The notes: generated by a model not told the origin, from the sequence alone. Numbered from the stretch's first letter, positions 17,985 to 27,468 are shown. The stretch: DNA of 64,000 nucleotides from Frankia nepalensis (GCF_016786325.1 NZ_JADWYU010000097.1:90684-154683), one strand, 5' to 3'. Numbers and translations: made by a program.

Positions 17985-18071
17985 GCCCGAGATGATGCCT
18001 GTCGGGTCCGACAGTCCTAATTCGGGCGATTCGCCCCCCGGTCTCCTGCCAGCTTGACAGCCGTCGGCTGA

Positions 18072-19343
18072 TCAGACCGGATGTCGCCGGCCTTCGCCAC
18101 TGGGCGGCGGGGCGGTGACGGAGCACTGCCAGCGGGGGCCGAGGGTGACCGTGAAGGCGGTGGGCTCGGCGTGGTCGACCTGGAGGGTGACGTGGTCGAT
18201 GTGCCAGCGGTCGCGCAGCAGCAGGCGGGCGGTGTCCTGGACGCGGTGGCAGTCGCCGGCCTCGTCGACCAGCAGATGCGCCGACAGGGCGGGCATGCCG
18301 GAGGTGACCTCCCAGACGTGCAGGTCGTGCACGTCGGTGACCTCGTCGATGGCGGCGAGCGCCTGGCCGATCTCGGCGGGGTCGATGCCGACCGGGGCCG
18401 CCTCCATGATGACCCGGCCGGTGTCGCGGATCAGGCCGACGCCGGCGCGGATCATCAGGGCGGCCACGACCAGCGCGGCCAGCGGGTCGGCGCGGGTGAA
18501 GCCGGTGAGCAGGATGACGGCGCCGGCGAGCGCCGTCGCGATGAACGCGAACAGGTCCGTGAGCACATGCTGGAAGGCGCCCTCGACGTTCAGGCTGCGC
18601 CGGTCGGCGCGGGCGAGCAGCGCCGTCGCGGCGATGTTGACGACGATGCCGGCGAGCGCCGTGACCAGCACCGGGAAGCCGGCCACCTCGGGCGGGTGGG
18701 CAAGTCGCTGGCCGGCCTCGATGGCGAGCACCACGGCGAACGCCAGCAGCGTGAAGCCGTTCGCCTGGGCCGAGAGGATCTCGACCCGGCGCCAGCCGTA
18801 GGTCAGCCGCCCGCCGGCCGGCCGGGCGGCCAGCCGCATCGCGACCAGCGCCAGCGCGAGCGCGGCGGCGTCGGTGAGCATGTGCGCGGCGTCCGACAGC
18901 AGCGCGACCGAGCCGACCAGCAGGCCGATGACGACCTCGACGACCATGAAGCCGCCGATCAGCGCCAGCGCCGCCCACAGCAGCCGGGCGTCCGCTGACG
19001 CCGACGGCCGGTGCTGGTGCCCGCCGTGCCCGTGCCTGTGCACATGCCCATGTCCGCCGGTCCCGTGCTCGTCGTGCTGAGGCACATGGTCGCCGGCGTG
19101 GCCGTGCTCATCGGTATGGCCGTGCTCATCGGCATGGTCATGCCCATCGGCATGGCTGTGCACGTCCGCCGTGCCGGGCCGCGGCGCGTGGCCGACGTGG
19201 GCGCGCGCCGCCGCCTGGGCGCCGCGGCCGGGCATCCGGTTGTGATCGACGGCCGCGGACGTGGACTCGCCTGGCGCGCAAGCGTCGTCCGGCCGCCTGC
19301 CGCCGCCTCCAGCGGGGCCGCCTCCGTCGGCGTCGTGGCCCAT
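18072..19343 (-). CDS. Cation diffusion facilitator (zinc/cobalt/cadmium efflux), ZitB/CzcD type
   Basis: The roughly 423-aa membrane protein exports divalent cations, probably zinc, in exchange for protons. A His-rich cytosolic N-terminus with repeated HADEHGH-type motifs precedes six transmembrane helices. Helix II carries LLSDAAHMLTDAAAL and helix V FQHVLTDLFAF, giving the His/Asp tetrahedral transport site of zinc-type CDFs. The C-terminal cytoplasmic domain (VHDLHVWEVTSG) binds regulatory metal. Start is ATG 19343 (AGGCGAC upstream); the frame stays open to 19628 with a Cys-rich peptide but no good start. A candidate Zur box lies about 120 nt upstream, consistent with the ZitB exporter that Zur activates in Streptomyces. 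Confidence 0.9.
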   Translation of the reverse strand: MGHDADGGGPAGGGGRRPDDACAPGESTSAAVDHNRMPGRGAQAAARAHVGHAPRPGTADVHSHADGHDHADEHGHTDEHGHAGDHVPQHDEHGTGGHGHVHRHGHGGHQHRPSASADARLLWAALALIGGFMVVEVVIGLLVGSVALLSDAAHMLTDAAALALALVAMRLAARPAGGRLTYGWRRVEILSAQANGFTLLAFAVVLAIEAGQRLAHPPEVAGFPVLVTALAGIVVNIAATALLARADRRSLNVEGAFQHVLTDLFAFIATALAGAVILLTGFTRADPLAALVVAALMIRAGVGLIRDTGRVIMEAAPVGIDPAEIGQALAAIDEVTDVHDLHVWEVTSGMPALSAHLLVDEAGDCHRVQDTARLLLRDRWHIDHVTLQVDHAEPTAFTVTLGPRWQCSVTAPPPSGEGRRHPV

Positions 19344-19461
19344 GCCTGTCGCCTGATCTCTGACGCCGCTCACCGAGGCGCCGACCCGGCTGGGCCGCGG
19401 CCCGTCGACGGGTAAACCGTGATTCCCGCAACACCCGGACGAATTGAAGCCGCAGCGGTTT

Positions 19462-19476
19462 CCGAAATCATTTCCA
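19462..19476 (-). promoter_or_regulatory. Candidate Zur box upstream of the CDF exporter
   Basis: On the minus strand this reads TGGAAATGATTTCGG; its core GAAAT-C-ATTTC (19464-19474, plus strand) is a perfect 5-1-5 palindrome containing AAATCATTT, the centre of the actinobacterial Zur box. It is about 120 nt from the exporter start. The outer bases deviate from consensus, so this is a motif-level prediction. Confidence 0.45.
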
Positions 19477-19782
19477 GTGCATTCGGGCCGATATTCGCGG
19501 GCATGGTTGTCACAGTACGCCGGGCCCGGCCGTCGGTCGGGTGTTCGGATCGCCCGTCGCTCATCGTGATGTCGCGTCCGGGGAGGTGGAGGAAGCCGGC
19601 TGGCGTACCCCTCCGGCGGGCGAATCATGCCTGGAACGTAAGCGTAGCGTCGCGATCACGGGTGGTGAGTTGTGGTGCAGTCACCGGGTGTCATCGGCGA
19701 TCTGGCCGATGAGGAGCTGAATGGGCGGTTCGCCGCGGTCAGGACATGCCGTCGTAACGGCGGCGACGTAGCGTCGGTGGCC

Positions 19783-22521
19783 ATGAGCGGCCCGCTGATT
19801 CCCGCAGTCGGCGTCGAGGAGGAGTTTCACATCCTCGATCTGGCGACGCGCCAGCTTGTGCCTCGGGCCGAGGAGATCCTTGAGGTGCTGCCAGCCGGCG
19901 ACCGCTTCACCGGGGAGCTGCTGAAGTCCGTCGTCGAGACCAACAGCGCCCCCACCCGTGACCTTGCCGCGCTGCGCGCCGACCTCGTCGACTCGCGCCG
20001 GCAGCTGGCCGCCGCCGCCGAATCGCTCGGCCTGGGACCGGTGGCCGCCGGCACGGTGCCGATCGTCGACCCGGCGACGCTCGAGATCAGCCGCGACCCG
20101 CGTTACCTGCAGATGACCGAGGAGTACCAGATCCTCGCCCGCGAACAGGTGATCTGCGGGGCGCACGTGCACGTCGACGTCGCCGACCGCGACGCCGCGA
20201 TGGCGGTTATCGGGTACATCTCGCCCTGGCTGCCGCTCATGCTGGCGCTCTCGGCGAGCTCGCCGTACTGGATGGGCGCCGACAGCGGCTACGCCAGCAT
20301 GCGCACCATGGTCTGGCAGCGCTGGCCCACCGCGGGCGTCGCCGCCGCGTTTCCGACCGCCTCCGAGTACGACCAGCTGGTCACGGACCTGGTCAAGTCA
20401 GGAGTCATCAGCGACCCGGGCATGGTCTACTTCGACATCCGCCCGTCGGCGCACCTGCCCACCGTCGAGCTGCGGGTCTGCGACGCCTGCCCGGACGTCG
20501 ACACGGTGGTCCTCATCGCGGGCCTGTTCCGCGGCCTGGTCGGCCACGCCGTCGACCAGATCGATGCCGGCCGGCAGGCGCCCGTCCCACGGCCCGAGCT
20601 GCTGCGCGCCGCGACCTGGCGGGCGGCCCGCTCCGGCCTGGAGGGCGACCTGGTAGAGCTGACCGGCGGCGGCGCCGGCCCGGTGCCCGCCGACGAGCTG
20701 CTCGACCGGCTGCTCACCGAGATCCGGCCGTGGCTGGAGAAGGCAGGGGACTGGGAGCTGCTGTCCGGGCTGGCCGAGCAGGCCGTCCGCCGGGGCAGCG
20801 CCGCCGCCGCCGAGCGGCGTGCGTTCCGCCGGCGCGGCCTGCTCACCGACGTCGCGGATCTACTGCTCGCGCGCACCCGGGTCGCCGACCCCGGCTCCGA
20901 CGCGGCGCCGTCCGCCGGGGCGACGGTGGAGGCACCGGCGGACTCGGCGGGGCTCGCCAGGGCGGACCGGATCGCGCCGACGCTGCTCGCCGGTTACCAG
21001 GCCAGCGCCGACTTCCGGCCGGACGGTTTCGACGAGGTCCTCGACGGGCGGGGCGCGGTCCGCGCGCCCTACCGGGCGATGCTGCGGACCCTGGAACGGC
21101 TCGGCCCGGACGTGCTGGCCGAGCAGGCCGCCGCGCGCCGCGCCGAGCAGGTCGCCGCCGGGATGGTGTTCCGGGTGACCGGCGAGACCGAGAGCCGGCC
21201 CATGCCGTTCGACCTGGTCCCCCGGATCGTGGCGGCGGCCGACTGGGCGACGATCGGCGAGGGGCTCTCGCAGCGCACGCGGGCCCTGGAGGCGTTCCTG
21301 CGCGATGTCTACTCCGACCGGTACGCCATCGCCGACAAGATCGTGCCCGAGTGGGCCGTCGCCGAGTCGCCCGGGCTGCGCCACTGGGGGCGCGTGGTGC
21401 CCGCCGGCGCGATCCGGGCCACCGTCTGCGGCATCGACCTGGTCCGGGACCGCGACGGCCGGTGGCTGGTGCTCGAGGACAACCTGCGCGTCCCGTCGGG
21501 GGCGGGCTACGCGGTCGCCGCCCGGCGGCTCACCCGTTCCGCCCTGCCCGAGCTCGCGCCACCGCCAGGCATCCTCGGCCTCGACGGCGTGCCGGCGCTG
21601 CTACGCTCCGCGCTGGTCGCGGCCGCGCCGCCGGCCGCCCACGACCGCCGGGGCGGGCCGGCCCTGGCCCTGCTGACCAGCGGGCCCATCGACTCGGCCT
21701 ACTTCGAGCACGAGCTGCTCGCCAGCCAGATGGGCGTCCCGCTGCTGGAGCCGGGCCAGCTTGTCGTCGACGGCGACGCCGTCGCGTACCTCGACCCGGC
21801 CGGCGGCGGGCCGCGCCGCATCGACGTGCTGTACCGGCGGATCGACGACGACGACCTGTTCGCCGCCACCGGCGCCGATGGCGGCCCGCTCGGCCCTGCC
21901 CTGTTCGGCGCGCTGGCCGCCGGCACCGTCAGCCTCGCCAACGCCCCCGGCAACGGCGTCGCCGACGACAAAGTGATCTACGCCTACGTCAACCGGATGA
22001 TCACCTACTACCTGGGCGAGCAGCCGCTGCTCGAGGACGTCCCCACCTACATCTGCGGCGACCCGGAGCAGCTCGACCACGTGCTGCGCCACCTCGACCA
22101 GCTGGTGCTCAAGCCGATCGACGGCTACGGCGGCGCCGACGTGCTCATCGGCCCCTACGCCGAGCCGCATGAGCTGACGGGTGCCCGTGAGCGGCTGCTC
22201 GCCGAGCCGCGTCGCTGGATCGGCCAGGAGATGGTCGCCCTGTCCACCCATCCGACCTGGGCGGGCGACCCCGAGGACCCGGACGGCGGCCCGGCCACGC
22301 CGGTGTCCGCGAACGGGGGGATGAACGGCGCTGGGCCGGCGGGAGGCGCTGGGCCGAGCCGCCTGGAGCCGCGGGCCGTCGACCTGCGGGCGTTCGTCTA
22401 CCAGGGGGAGCGCACGGTCGTCGCGCCGGCGGCGCTGTCCCGGGTCGCGCCGGCCGGCAGCCTCGTCGTCAACTCCTCGCGCGGCGGCGGCTGCAAGGAC
22501 ACCTGGCTGCTGCGCGGATGA
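19783..22521 (+). CDS. GCS2-type carboxylate-amine ligase fused to a circularly permuted ATP-grasp
   Basis: About 912 aa with two catalytic parts. Residues 1-370 are a YbdK/EgtA-like glutamate-cysteine ligase domain (GVEEEFHILDLATRQL, TNSAPT, HVHVDVADRD, FDIRPSAHLPTVELRVCD). Residues 410-912 are a CP-ATP-grasp type 2 (LVLEDNLRVPSGAGYAV, YVNRMITYYLG, VLKPIDGYGGADVLIGPY). Both make amide bonds through acyl-phosphates, so the protein probably joins two carboxylates and amines in sequence. ATG 19783 starts at MSGPLIP; GTG 19672 would add 37 residues. It heads a same-strand group with an AsnB-type amidotransferase, an S9 peptidase and a GNAT. It contains a Gly-rich insertion near 22,300. Confidence 0.85.
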   Translation: MSGPLIPAVGVEEEFHILDLATRQLVPRAEEILEVLPAGDRFTGELLKSVVETNSAPTRDLAALRADLVDSRRQLAAAAESLGLGPVAAGTVPIVDPATLEISRDPRYLQMTEEYQILAREQVICGAHVHVDVADRDAAMAVIGYISPWLPLMLALSASSPYWMGADSGYASMRTMVWQRWPTAGVAAAFPTASEYDQLVTDLVKSGVISDPGMVYFDIRPSAHLPTVELRVCDACPDVDTVVLIAGLFRGLVGHAVDQIDAGRQAPVPRPELLRAATWRAARSGLEGDLVELTGGGAGPVPADELLDRLLTEIRPWLEKAGDWELLSGLAEQAVRRGSAAAAERRAFRRRGLLTDVADLLLARTRVADPGSDAAPSAGATVEAPADSAGLARADRIAPTLLAGYQASADFRPDGFDEVLDGRGAVRAPYRAMLRTLERLGPDVLAEQAAARRAEQVAAGMVFRVTGETESRPMPFDLVPRIVAAADWATIGEGLSQRTRALEAFLRDVYSDRYAIADKIVPEWAVAESPGLRHWGRVVPAGAIRATVCGIDLVRDRDGRWLVLEDNLRVPSGAGYAVAARRLTRSALPELAPPPGILGLDGVPALLRSALVAAAPPAAHDRRGGPALALLTSGPIDSAYFEHELLASQMGVPLLEPGQLVVDGDAVAYLDPAGGGPRRIDVLYRRIDDDDLFAATGADGGPLGPALFGALAAGTVSLANAPGNGVADDKVIYAYVNRMITYYLGEQPLLEDVPTYICGDPEQLDHVLRHLDQLVLKPIDGYGGADVLIGPYAEPHELTGARERLLAEPRRWIGQEMVALSTHPTWAGDPEDPDGGPATPVSANGGMNGAGPAGGAGPSRLEPRAVDLRAFVYQGERTVVAPAALSRVAPAGSLVVNSSRGGGCKDTWLLRG

Positions 22522-22674
22522 CCGGGCCCTCGCCGCCGGCCGTTTCACCATTAGTCCGGAGTTTTCAGATCACGGGGGCGATGGAAAAGGCTCAGTGAGC
22601 CAGTGCGCAACCACCCCGCGGCGGGATCACCAGCCGCGGCCTGCCTGGCCCAGCCCGAGGCGATGGGAGCGGAC

Positions 22675-24456
22675 ATGTGCGGGTTGAGCGGAGAACTACG
22701 GCTCGACGGGCGGCCGGCCGACGTCGCGGCGGTCGCCCGGATGACCGCCGCGATGGAGCGGCGCGGGCCGGACGGCGTCGGCGTCCTCGCGGCCGGGCCG
22801 GTCGCGCTCGGCCACCGCCGCCTGAAGATCATCGATCTGTCGGAGCGGGCGGCGCAGCCGATGGCCGACGCCGAGCTCGGCCTGACCGTCGTGTTCAACG
22901 GCTGCATCTACAACTACCGCGAGCTGCGCGACGAGCTCACCGCCGCCGGCTACCGCTTCTTCTCGACGTCTGACACCGAGGTCGTGCTCAAGGCGTTCCA
23001 CCGCTGGGGTCCTCGCTGCGTCGACCACTTCGCGGGCATGTTCGCGTTCGCGGTCCACGAGCGCGACACCGGCCGGCTGGTGCTCGCCCGCGACCGGCTC
23101 GGCATCAAGCCGCTCTACGTCACCGCCGACGCCCACCGGATCCGGTTCGCCTCCACCTTGCCGGCGCTGCTCGCCGGCGGAGGGGTGGACACCGACATCG
23201 ACCCGGTCGCGTTCCACCACTACCTGTCATTCCACGCGGTCGTGCCGCCGCCGCACACGATCCTGCGCGGCGTGCGCAAGCTCCCGCAGGCCACCATCCG
23301 GGTGATCGACCCGGACGGCACCAGCAGGGACGAGGTCTACTGGCGGCCCGCGTTCACCCGTGGCCCGGAGCACGCCGGCTGGACGGCGGCCGACTGGCGC
23401 GACGCCGTCGCCGAGCGGCTGCGCGTCGCCGTGCGCCGGCGGATGGTCGCCGACGTGCCGGTCGGCGTGCTGCTGTCCGGCGGGCTCGACTCGAGCATGA
23501 TCGTGGCGCTGCTCGCCGAGGCCGGCCAGGCGGACCTGGCGACCTTCAGCGTCGGGTTCGAGGCGGCGGGCGGCGAGTCCGGCGACGAGTTCCACTACTC
23601 CGACATCGTCGCCAAGCAGTTCGCCACCGACCACCACCAGATCCTGATTCCCAGCGACGCGCTGCCGCGGGCCGTCGACGCGGCCGTCGCGGCGATGAGC
23701 GAGCCGATGGTCAGCCACGACTGCGTCGCGTTCTACCTGCTCTCCCAGGAGGTCAGCCGGCACGTCAAGGTCGTGCAGTCCGGCCAGGGCGCCGACGAGG
23801 TGTTCGCCGGCTACTCCTGGTACCCGCCGCTCGCCGGCACGCGCCGGGACCAGGCCGTCGACGCGTACCTGCGGGTGTTCGCCGACCGTTCCCACACCGA
23901 CCTCGCCGCGATCGTCGCCCCCAGCCACCTGATCGAGGCGGACGCGAGCCGCCACCTGGTCGCCGAGCACTTCGGCGCGCCCGGGGCCGAGACGGCCGTC
24001 GACGCGGCGCTGCGGATCGACTCCCTGATCATGCTGGTCGACGACCCGGTGAAGCGGGTCGACAACATGACGATGGCCGCCGGGCTGGAGGCACGCACCC
24101 CGTTCCTCGACCATGAGCTGGTGGAGCTCGCCGCCGCCTGCCCGCCCGAGCTCAAGCTCGCCGCCGGTGGCAAGGGCGTGCTCAAGGACATCAGTCGCGC
24201 GCTGCTGCCCGCCGAGGTCATCGACCGGCCGAAGGGCTACTTCCCGGTGCCGGCCATCCGCCACCTGTCCGGCCCGCTCCTCGACCGGGTCGCGTCCGCC
24301 CTCACGGACCCGGCGGCGCGCGCCCGGGGGCTGTTCCGTGCACAGTGGGTTGAGGCGATGCTCGCGGCTCCGAACGACAACCGGACCAACCTCGGCGCGA
24401 ACGCCCTGTGGCAGGCGGCATTGCTGGAGATGTGGCTGCAGGCGCAGGGAGTGTGA
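22675..24456 (+). CDS. AsnB-type amidotransferase, N-acetylglutaminylglutamine amidotransferase-like
   Basis: A 593-aa class II glutamine amidotransferase. Cys2 of MCGLSGEL is the glutaminase nucleophile, and residues 1-210 form the Ntn domain (RRGPDGVGV, NGCIYNYRELR). The synthetase half has the PP-loop LLSGGLDSSMIVALL and GQGADEVFAGYSWYP, where Asp activates the carboxylate. The length and the long insert around FHYSDIVAKQFATDHHQ fit the NAGGN amidotransferase subgroup better than asparagine synthetase. Start is ATG 22675 with a GGGAGC ribosome site; the nucleophilic Cys must follow Met, which fixes it. It probably amidates the C-terminus of a dipeptide made by the upstream ligase; the S9 peptidase gene follows 3 nt later. 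Confidence 0.85.
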   Translation: MCGLSGELRLDGRPADVAAVARMTAAMERRGPDGVGVLAAGPVALGHRRLKIIDLSERAAQPMADAELGLTVVFNGCIYNYRELRDELTAAGYRFFSTSDTEVVLKAFHRWGPRCVDHFAGMFAFAVHERDTGRLVLARDRLGIKPLYVTADAHRIRFASTLPALLAGGGVDTDIDPVAFHHYLSFHAVVPPPHTILRGVRKLPQATIRVIDPDGTSRDEVYWRPAFTRGPEHAGWTAADWRDAVAERLRVAVRRRMVADVPVGVLLSGGLDSSMIVALLAEAGQADLATFSVGFEAAGGESGDEFHYSDIVAKQFATDHHQILIPSDALPRAVDAAVAAMSEPMVSHDCVAFYLLSQEVSRHVKVVQSGQGADEVFAGYSWYPPLAGTRRDQAVDAYLRVFADRSHTDLAAIVAPSHLIEADASRHLVAEHFGAPGAETAVDAALRIDSLIMLVDDPVKRVDNMTMAAGLEARTPFLDHELVELAAACPPELKLAAGGKGVLKDISRALLPAEVIDRPKGYFPVPAIRHLSGPLLDRVASALTDPAARARGLFRAQWVEAMLAAPNDNRTNLGANALWQAALLEMWLQAQGV

Positions 24457-24459
24457 GGG

Positions 24460-26748
24460 TTGCAGGACGACCTGTTCCCGCCGTCGGTGCCCGTTCAGGC
24501 GGGCCCGGTGGACGCCGGCCTGGTCGGCGACGAGCCGGCCCGGCCGATGTGGGGCCGCGCCGAGGCGGCCGGACTTCGGACCGCCGGGGCCGAGACGGCC
24601 CGCGGCGCGCCGCCGTGGACGGGGCCGGGAGACGACCCGTTCGTCGTGCCGGGCGTGTGGGCGCCGAGCCTCGGTCCCGGCGGGTCGCTGGCCTTCGTCA
24701 GCGACCGTGACGGCGCTCCCGCGCCCTGGGCGTGGGAACCCGCCGGACAGGCCGGCCGGGGCTGGGTCCAGGAGCGCGTCGACGCCGGGCCGGGCTTCGC
24801 GCGCGCCGTCTCCTGGTCGCCGGACGGAGCCTGGCTCGCGGTCGAGGTCGCCCCCGGCGGCGGCGAGCTGCACGAGGTGCGGGTGGTCCGCCGTGGCCGG
24901 CCGGGCTGGCGCCGCCTCGCCGGCGGACCCGCCGGCGCCGCGTCCGCCGTGTCCGCTGAGGCCGGGTCCGCCGAGGTAGCGACCGCTGGGACGGAGGCCG
25001 TTCGGACAGAAGCCTCTGGGACGGAGGCGTCCGGGGCCGCCGGCCTGGCCGGGCGGCGCGCGGGCACGTCCGCGGCGCTCGGGCCGTGGACACCCGGCGG
25101 TGACCGGCTGGTGGTCTGCGAGTCGCTCGCCTCCGGGCACACCGAGGCGCTGCTCGTCGACCCCGCGACCGGCGGCCGCGAGCGGGTGGCGACCGGCGTC
25201 GCGCTCGTCGTGTGCGACGCGCGCGCCCGGCGGGACGGCGCCGGGTACCTGCTCCTCGTGCGCACGGGCTCCCGCGGCCGCCGCCGCCTGCTGCTCGTCG
25301 ACACGGCGGCGAGCACCTCGGTGCCGGTCCTCGCCGGCGAGGCGACCGTCGCGGCCGGGCGCTTCGGTCCCGGGGGGACGTCCCTGCTCGTGACGACGAA
25401 CGCCGGCCGGGATCGGGTGGCGCTGTTCCGGCTGCCGCTCGCCGAGCCCGCGCGGGCCGGCGACCCCATCGTGCCGCGCACCCGCCAGGAACCAGTGCCG
25501 CTCGTCGGTCGGGAGTTGGTGCCGCTCGCCGGCCGTGACGACGCCGACCTCGAGTTCTGCGCGGTGATGCCGGGAAAAAGATCGGCCGTGCTCGGCTGGA
25601 ACGCGGCCGGGCGCACCGAGCTCTCGCTGCTCGACCTGGACAGCGGCTTCGCCTCGCCGCTGCCGGCGCCGCCGCGCCCGGTGGCGACCGCCCTGCTGGT
25701 CGTCCCGTCCGGGGAGATCCTGCTCGCCCTGGCGGGCCCCGGGGTTCGTGGCGAGCTGTGGACCCTGGATCCGGCGGCCCCCGACGGCTACCGGCTGGTC
25801 GTCGCCGCGTCGCCGCGGCCCGGCGCCGTCCCGCCCGCGCCGCCGCGGCCCGGCGCCGTCCTGCCCGCGCAGCGGGCTACCACGGAAGGGGCCGCCGCGG
25901 TCCTCGGGGCGCCCGCGGCGGTGACCTTCCCGGGGCACGGCGGGCTGGAGCTGTCCGGCTGGCTGCACCTGCCGGCGGGCCGGACCGGTCCCGGGCCGGC
26001 GTTCATCTATCTGCATGGCGGGCCCGAGTCGCAGGAGCGGCCCGGTTACCAGCCGCTGCTGGCGGCGCTCGCCGCCCGCGGGGTCGCGGTGCTCGCCCCG
26101 AACGTGCGCGGTTCCACCGGCTACGGGCAGGCCTTCGAGCGGGCCGACGACCTGGCCGGCCGGTTCGACGCGATCGCCGACGTGGCCGCCTGCCACGCCT
26201 TCCTCGTCGCGGCCGGGGTGGCGGACCCGGCGCGGGTGGGCGTCGGCGGCCGTTCCTACGGCGGCTATCTCACGCTCGCCGCCCTGGTCACCTACCCAGA
26301 GCTGTTCGGCGCCGGCGTCGACATCTGCGGGATGGCCGACCTGGAGACGTTCTACGCCGACACCGAGCCGTGGATCGCCGCGTCGGCGGTCAGCAAGTAC
26401 GGTCATCCGGCCACCGACCGTGCCCTGCTGCGGGACCTGTCGCCCCTGCACCGGACGGATGCGCTGGCGGCGCCGCTGCTCGTCGTCCACGGCGCGAACG
26501 ACACCAACGTGGGTGTCCGCGAGGCGGTCCAGGTCGTCGCGGCGGCCCGCGCCCGCGGAGTCGAGTGCCGGTTCCTGCTGTTCGAGGGCGAGGGCCACGA
26601 ACTGGCTGTCGATGCCAACGTCGCCCGCTTCGTCCGCGAGACCGCCGACTGGCTGGCGGGGCGGCTGGTCCTCGCCGACGCGCCCGCGGCCGTCGAGGGG
26701 GCGTCGTCTGGCGGGGAGGCCGACATCGCCGGGCTCCGGATCGGGTAA
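24460..26748 (+). CDS. S9 family (prolyl oligopeptidase/acylaminoacyl) peptidase
   Basis: A 762-aa cytosolic serine peptidase. The N-terminal half is a beta-propeller-like filter (SLAFVSDRDG, SWSPDGAWLAVEV). The C-terminal alpha/beta hydrolase domain, from about residue 490, has the oxyanion HGGPES, nucleophile GGRSYGGYL, Asp in HGANDTNV and His in EGEGHELAV. It starts at TTG 24460, 3 nt after the amidotransferase stop, so it is almost certainly co-transcribed. Family members remove N-blocked or small peptides; here it would suit turnover or proof-reading of a capped peptide. Two low-complexity Ala/Pro inserts, one a 30-bp exact tandem duplication, sit in loops. Confidence 0.85.
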   Translation: MQDDLFPPSVPVQAGPVDAGLVGDEPARPMWGRAEAAGLRTAGAETARGAPPWTGPGDDPFVVPGVWAPSLGPGGSLAFVSDRDGAPAPWAWEPAGQAGRGWVQERVDAGPGFARAVSWSPDGAWLAVEVAPGGGELHEVRVVRRGRPGWRRLAGGPAGAASAVSAEAGSAEVATAGTEAVRTEASGTEASGAAGLAGRRAGTSAALGPWTPGGDRLVVCESLASGHTEALLVDPATGGRERVATGVALVVCDARARRDGAGYLLLVRTGSRGRRRLLLVDTAASTSVPVLAGEATVAAGRFGPGGTSLLVTTNAGRDRVALFRLPLAEPARAGDPIVPRTRQEPVPLVGRELVPLAGRDDADLEFCAVMPGKRSAVLGWNAAGRTELSLLDLDSGFASPLPAPPRPVATALLVVPSGEILLALAGPGVRGELWTLDPAAPDGYRLVVAASPRPGAVPPAPPRPGAVLPAQRATTEGAAAVLGAPAAVTFPGHGGLELSGWLHLPAGRTGPGPAFIYLHGGPESQERPGYQPLLAALAARGVAVLAPNVRGSTGYGQAFERADDLAGRFDAIADVAACHAFLVAAGVADPARVGVGGRSYGGYLTLAALVTYPELFGAGVDICGMADLETFYADTEPWIAASAVSKYGHPATDRALLRDLSPLHRTDALAAPLLVVHGANDTNVGVREAVQVVAAARARGVECRFLLFEGEGHELAVDANVARFVRETADWLAGRLVLADAPAAVEGASSGGEADIAGLRIG
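25811..25870 (+). repeat. 30-bp in-frame tandem duplication
   Basis: Units 25811-25840 and 25841-25870 differ at a single base and encode PRPGAVPPAP/PRPGAVLPAQ in the S9 peptidase between the propeller and the hydrolase domain. The near-identity implies a recent slippage event. Confidence 0.9.
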
Positions 26749-26778
26749 TCACGCCCCGCGACTGACACAATACGACTT

Positions 26779-27204
26779 GTGAAAATCGCGGAACTGGGCG
26801 CGGATGGGACCGAGCAGGCGTACGACGCCATGCGTCAGCTGCGCCCGCACCTGACCTCGGCCGGATTCGTCAGACTCGTCAACGAGGTGCAGCGCCCGCA
26901 GGGCTACCGGCTCGTCGCCTCCTGGGACGCCCTGTCCGGGCGGGTGGTCGCCGCGGCCGGCTTCAGGGTGCAGCACATGCTGGCGCACGGCCCGGTGCTC
27001 CAGGTCGACGACCTGTCCACCATCCCCGCGGCCCGCGGCCAAGGCCATGCCTCCCGCCTGCTTGCCTGGCTCGAGCGGGAGGCCCGCTTCCTGGGCTGCG
27101 CCCAGCTCCACCTGACCGCCGGCACCCATCGCTACGACGCTCATCGCCTCTACCTGCGTCATGGCTTCGCCATCCGCTCGTTCCAGCTGTCCCGGCAGCT
27201 GTGA
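26779..27204 (+). CDS. GNAT-family N-acetyltransferase
   Basis: A 141-aa single-domain GNAT. The acetyl-CoA pyrophosphate loop is in STIPAARGQGHASRLLAWLEREA (Arg/Gln-Gly-x-Gly), preceded by the beta-4 strand VLQVDDLS; the C-terminal RLYLRHGFAI is the usual closing motif. It transfers acetyl from acetyl-CoA to an amine, which in this context may be the free amino end of a small peptide. It starts at GTG 26779, 30 nt after the S9 peptidase stop on the same strand, so it is probably the last gene of the four-gene unit. A GC hairpin follows. No clear ribosome site precedes the GTG. Confidence 0.85.
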   Translation: MKIAELGADGTEQAYDAMRQLRPHLTSAGFVRLVNEVQRPQGYRLVASWDALSGRVVAAAGFRVQHMLAHGPVLQVDDLSTIPAARGQGHASRLLAWLEREARFLGCAQLHLTAGTHRYDAHRLYLRHGFAIRSFQLSRQL

Positions 27205-27205
27205 G

Positions 27206-27231
27206 CCGGCCGCGCCGGGGCGGGCGGCCGG
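27206..27231. terminator. GC hairpin after the GNAT gene
   Basis: CCGGCCGC (27206-27213) and GCGGCCGG (27224-27231) pair perfectly with a 10-nt loop, beginning one base after the GNAT stop codon. It is a plausible end of the four-gene unit. Confidence 0.5.
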
Positions 27232-27468
27232 AATCCGATGGCCCGCCCGGGTCAAACGCGGCCCGGTCGGCCGGGCCTGGGCCGACAATGCGAGGGACGG
27301 TGGCGGCCTACTCCCGGACGGCGGAGCCGGACGGCCCGCGACGCGGGCGACGCGGCAGGCGGCTAGGCCGCCTGAACTGACGTCGCATCAGATGATCATT
27401 GTCCTCGTGGGACTCCAGTTCCGGGCTAACAGTAGGTCCCCGGAATCATGCGCCGTTCCGTTCCCTGA

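Noticed and set aside
19343-19628. N-terminal extension of the CDF exporter with a Cys-rich segment
   Set aside because: The extension has no good start or ribosome site and includes the candidate Zur box, so it is more likely the promoter region.
22675-24456. Plain asparagine synthetase asnB
   Set aside because: Length, context with ATP-grasp, peptidase and GNAT genes, and similarity pattern fit the N-acetylglutaminylglutamine amidotransferase subgroup better, although this cannot be excluded by reading.
23227-26598. Very long antisense open frame (over 1100 codons) opposite the amidotransferase and S9 peptidase genes
   Set aside because: The product is a low-complexity Arg/Gly/Val/Asp-rich sequence without any domain, as produced by the complement of high-GC genes; the plus-strand genes have clear catalytic motifs.
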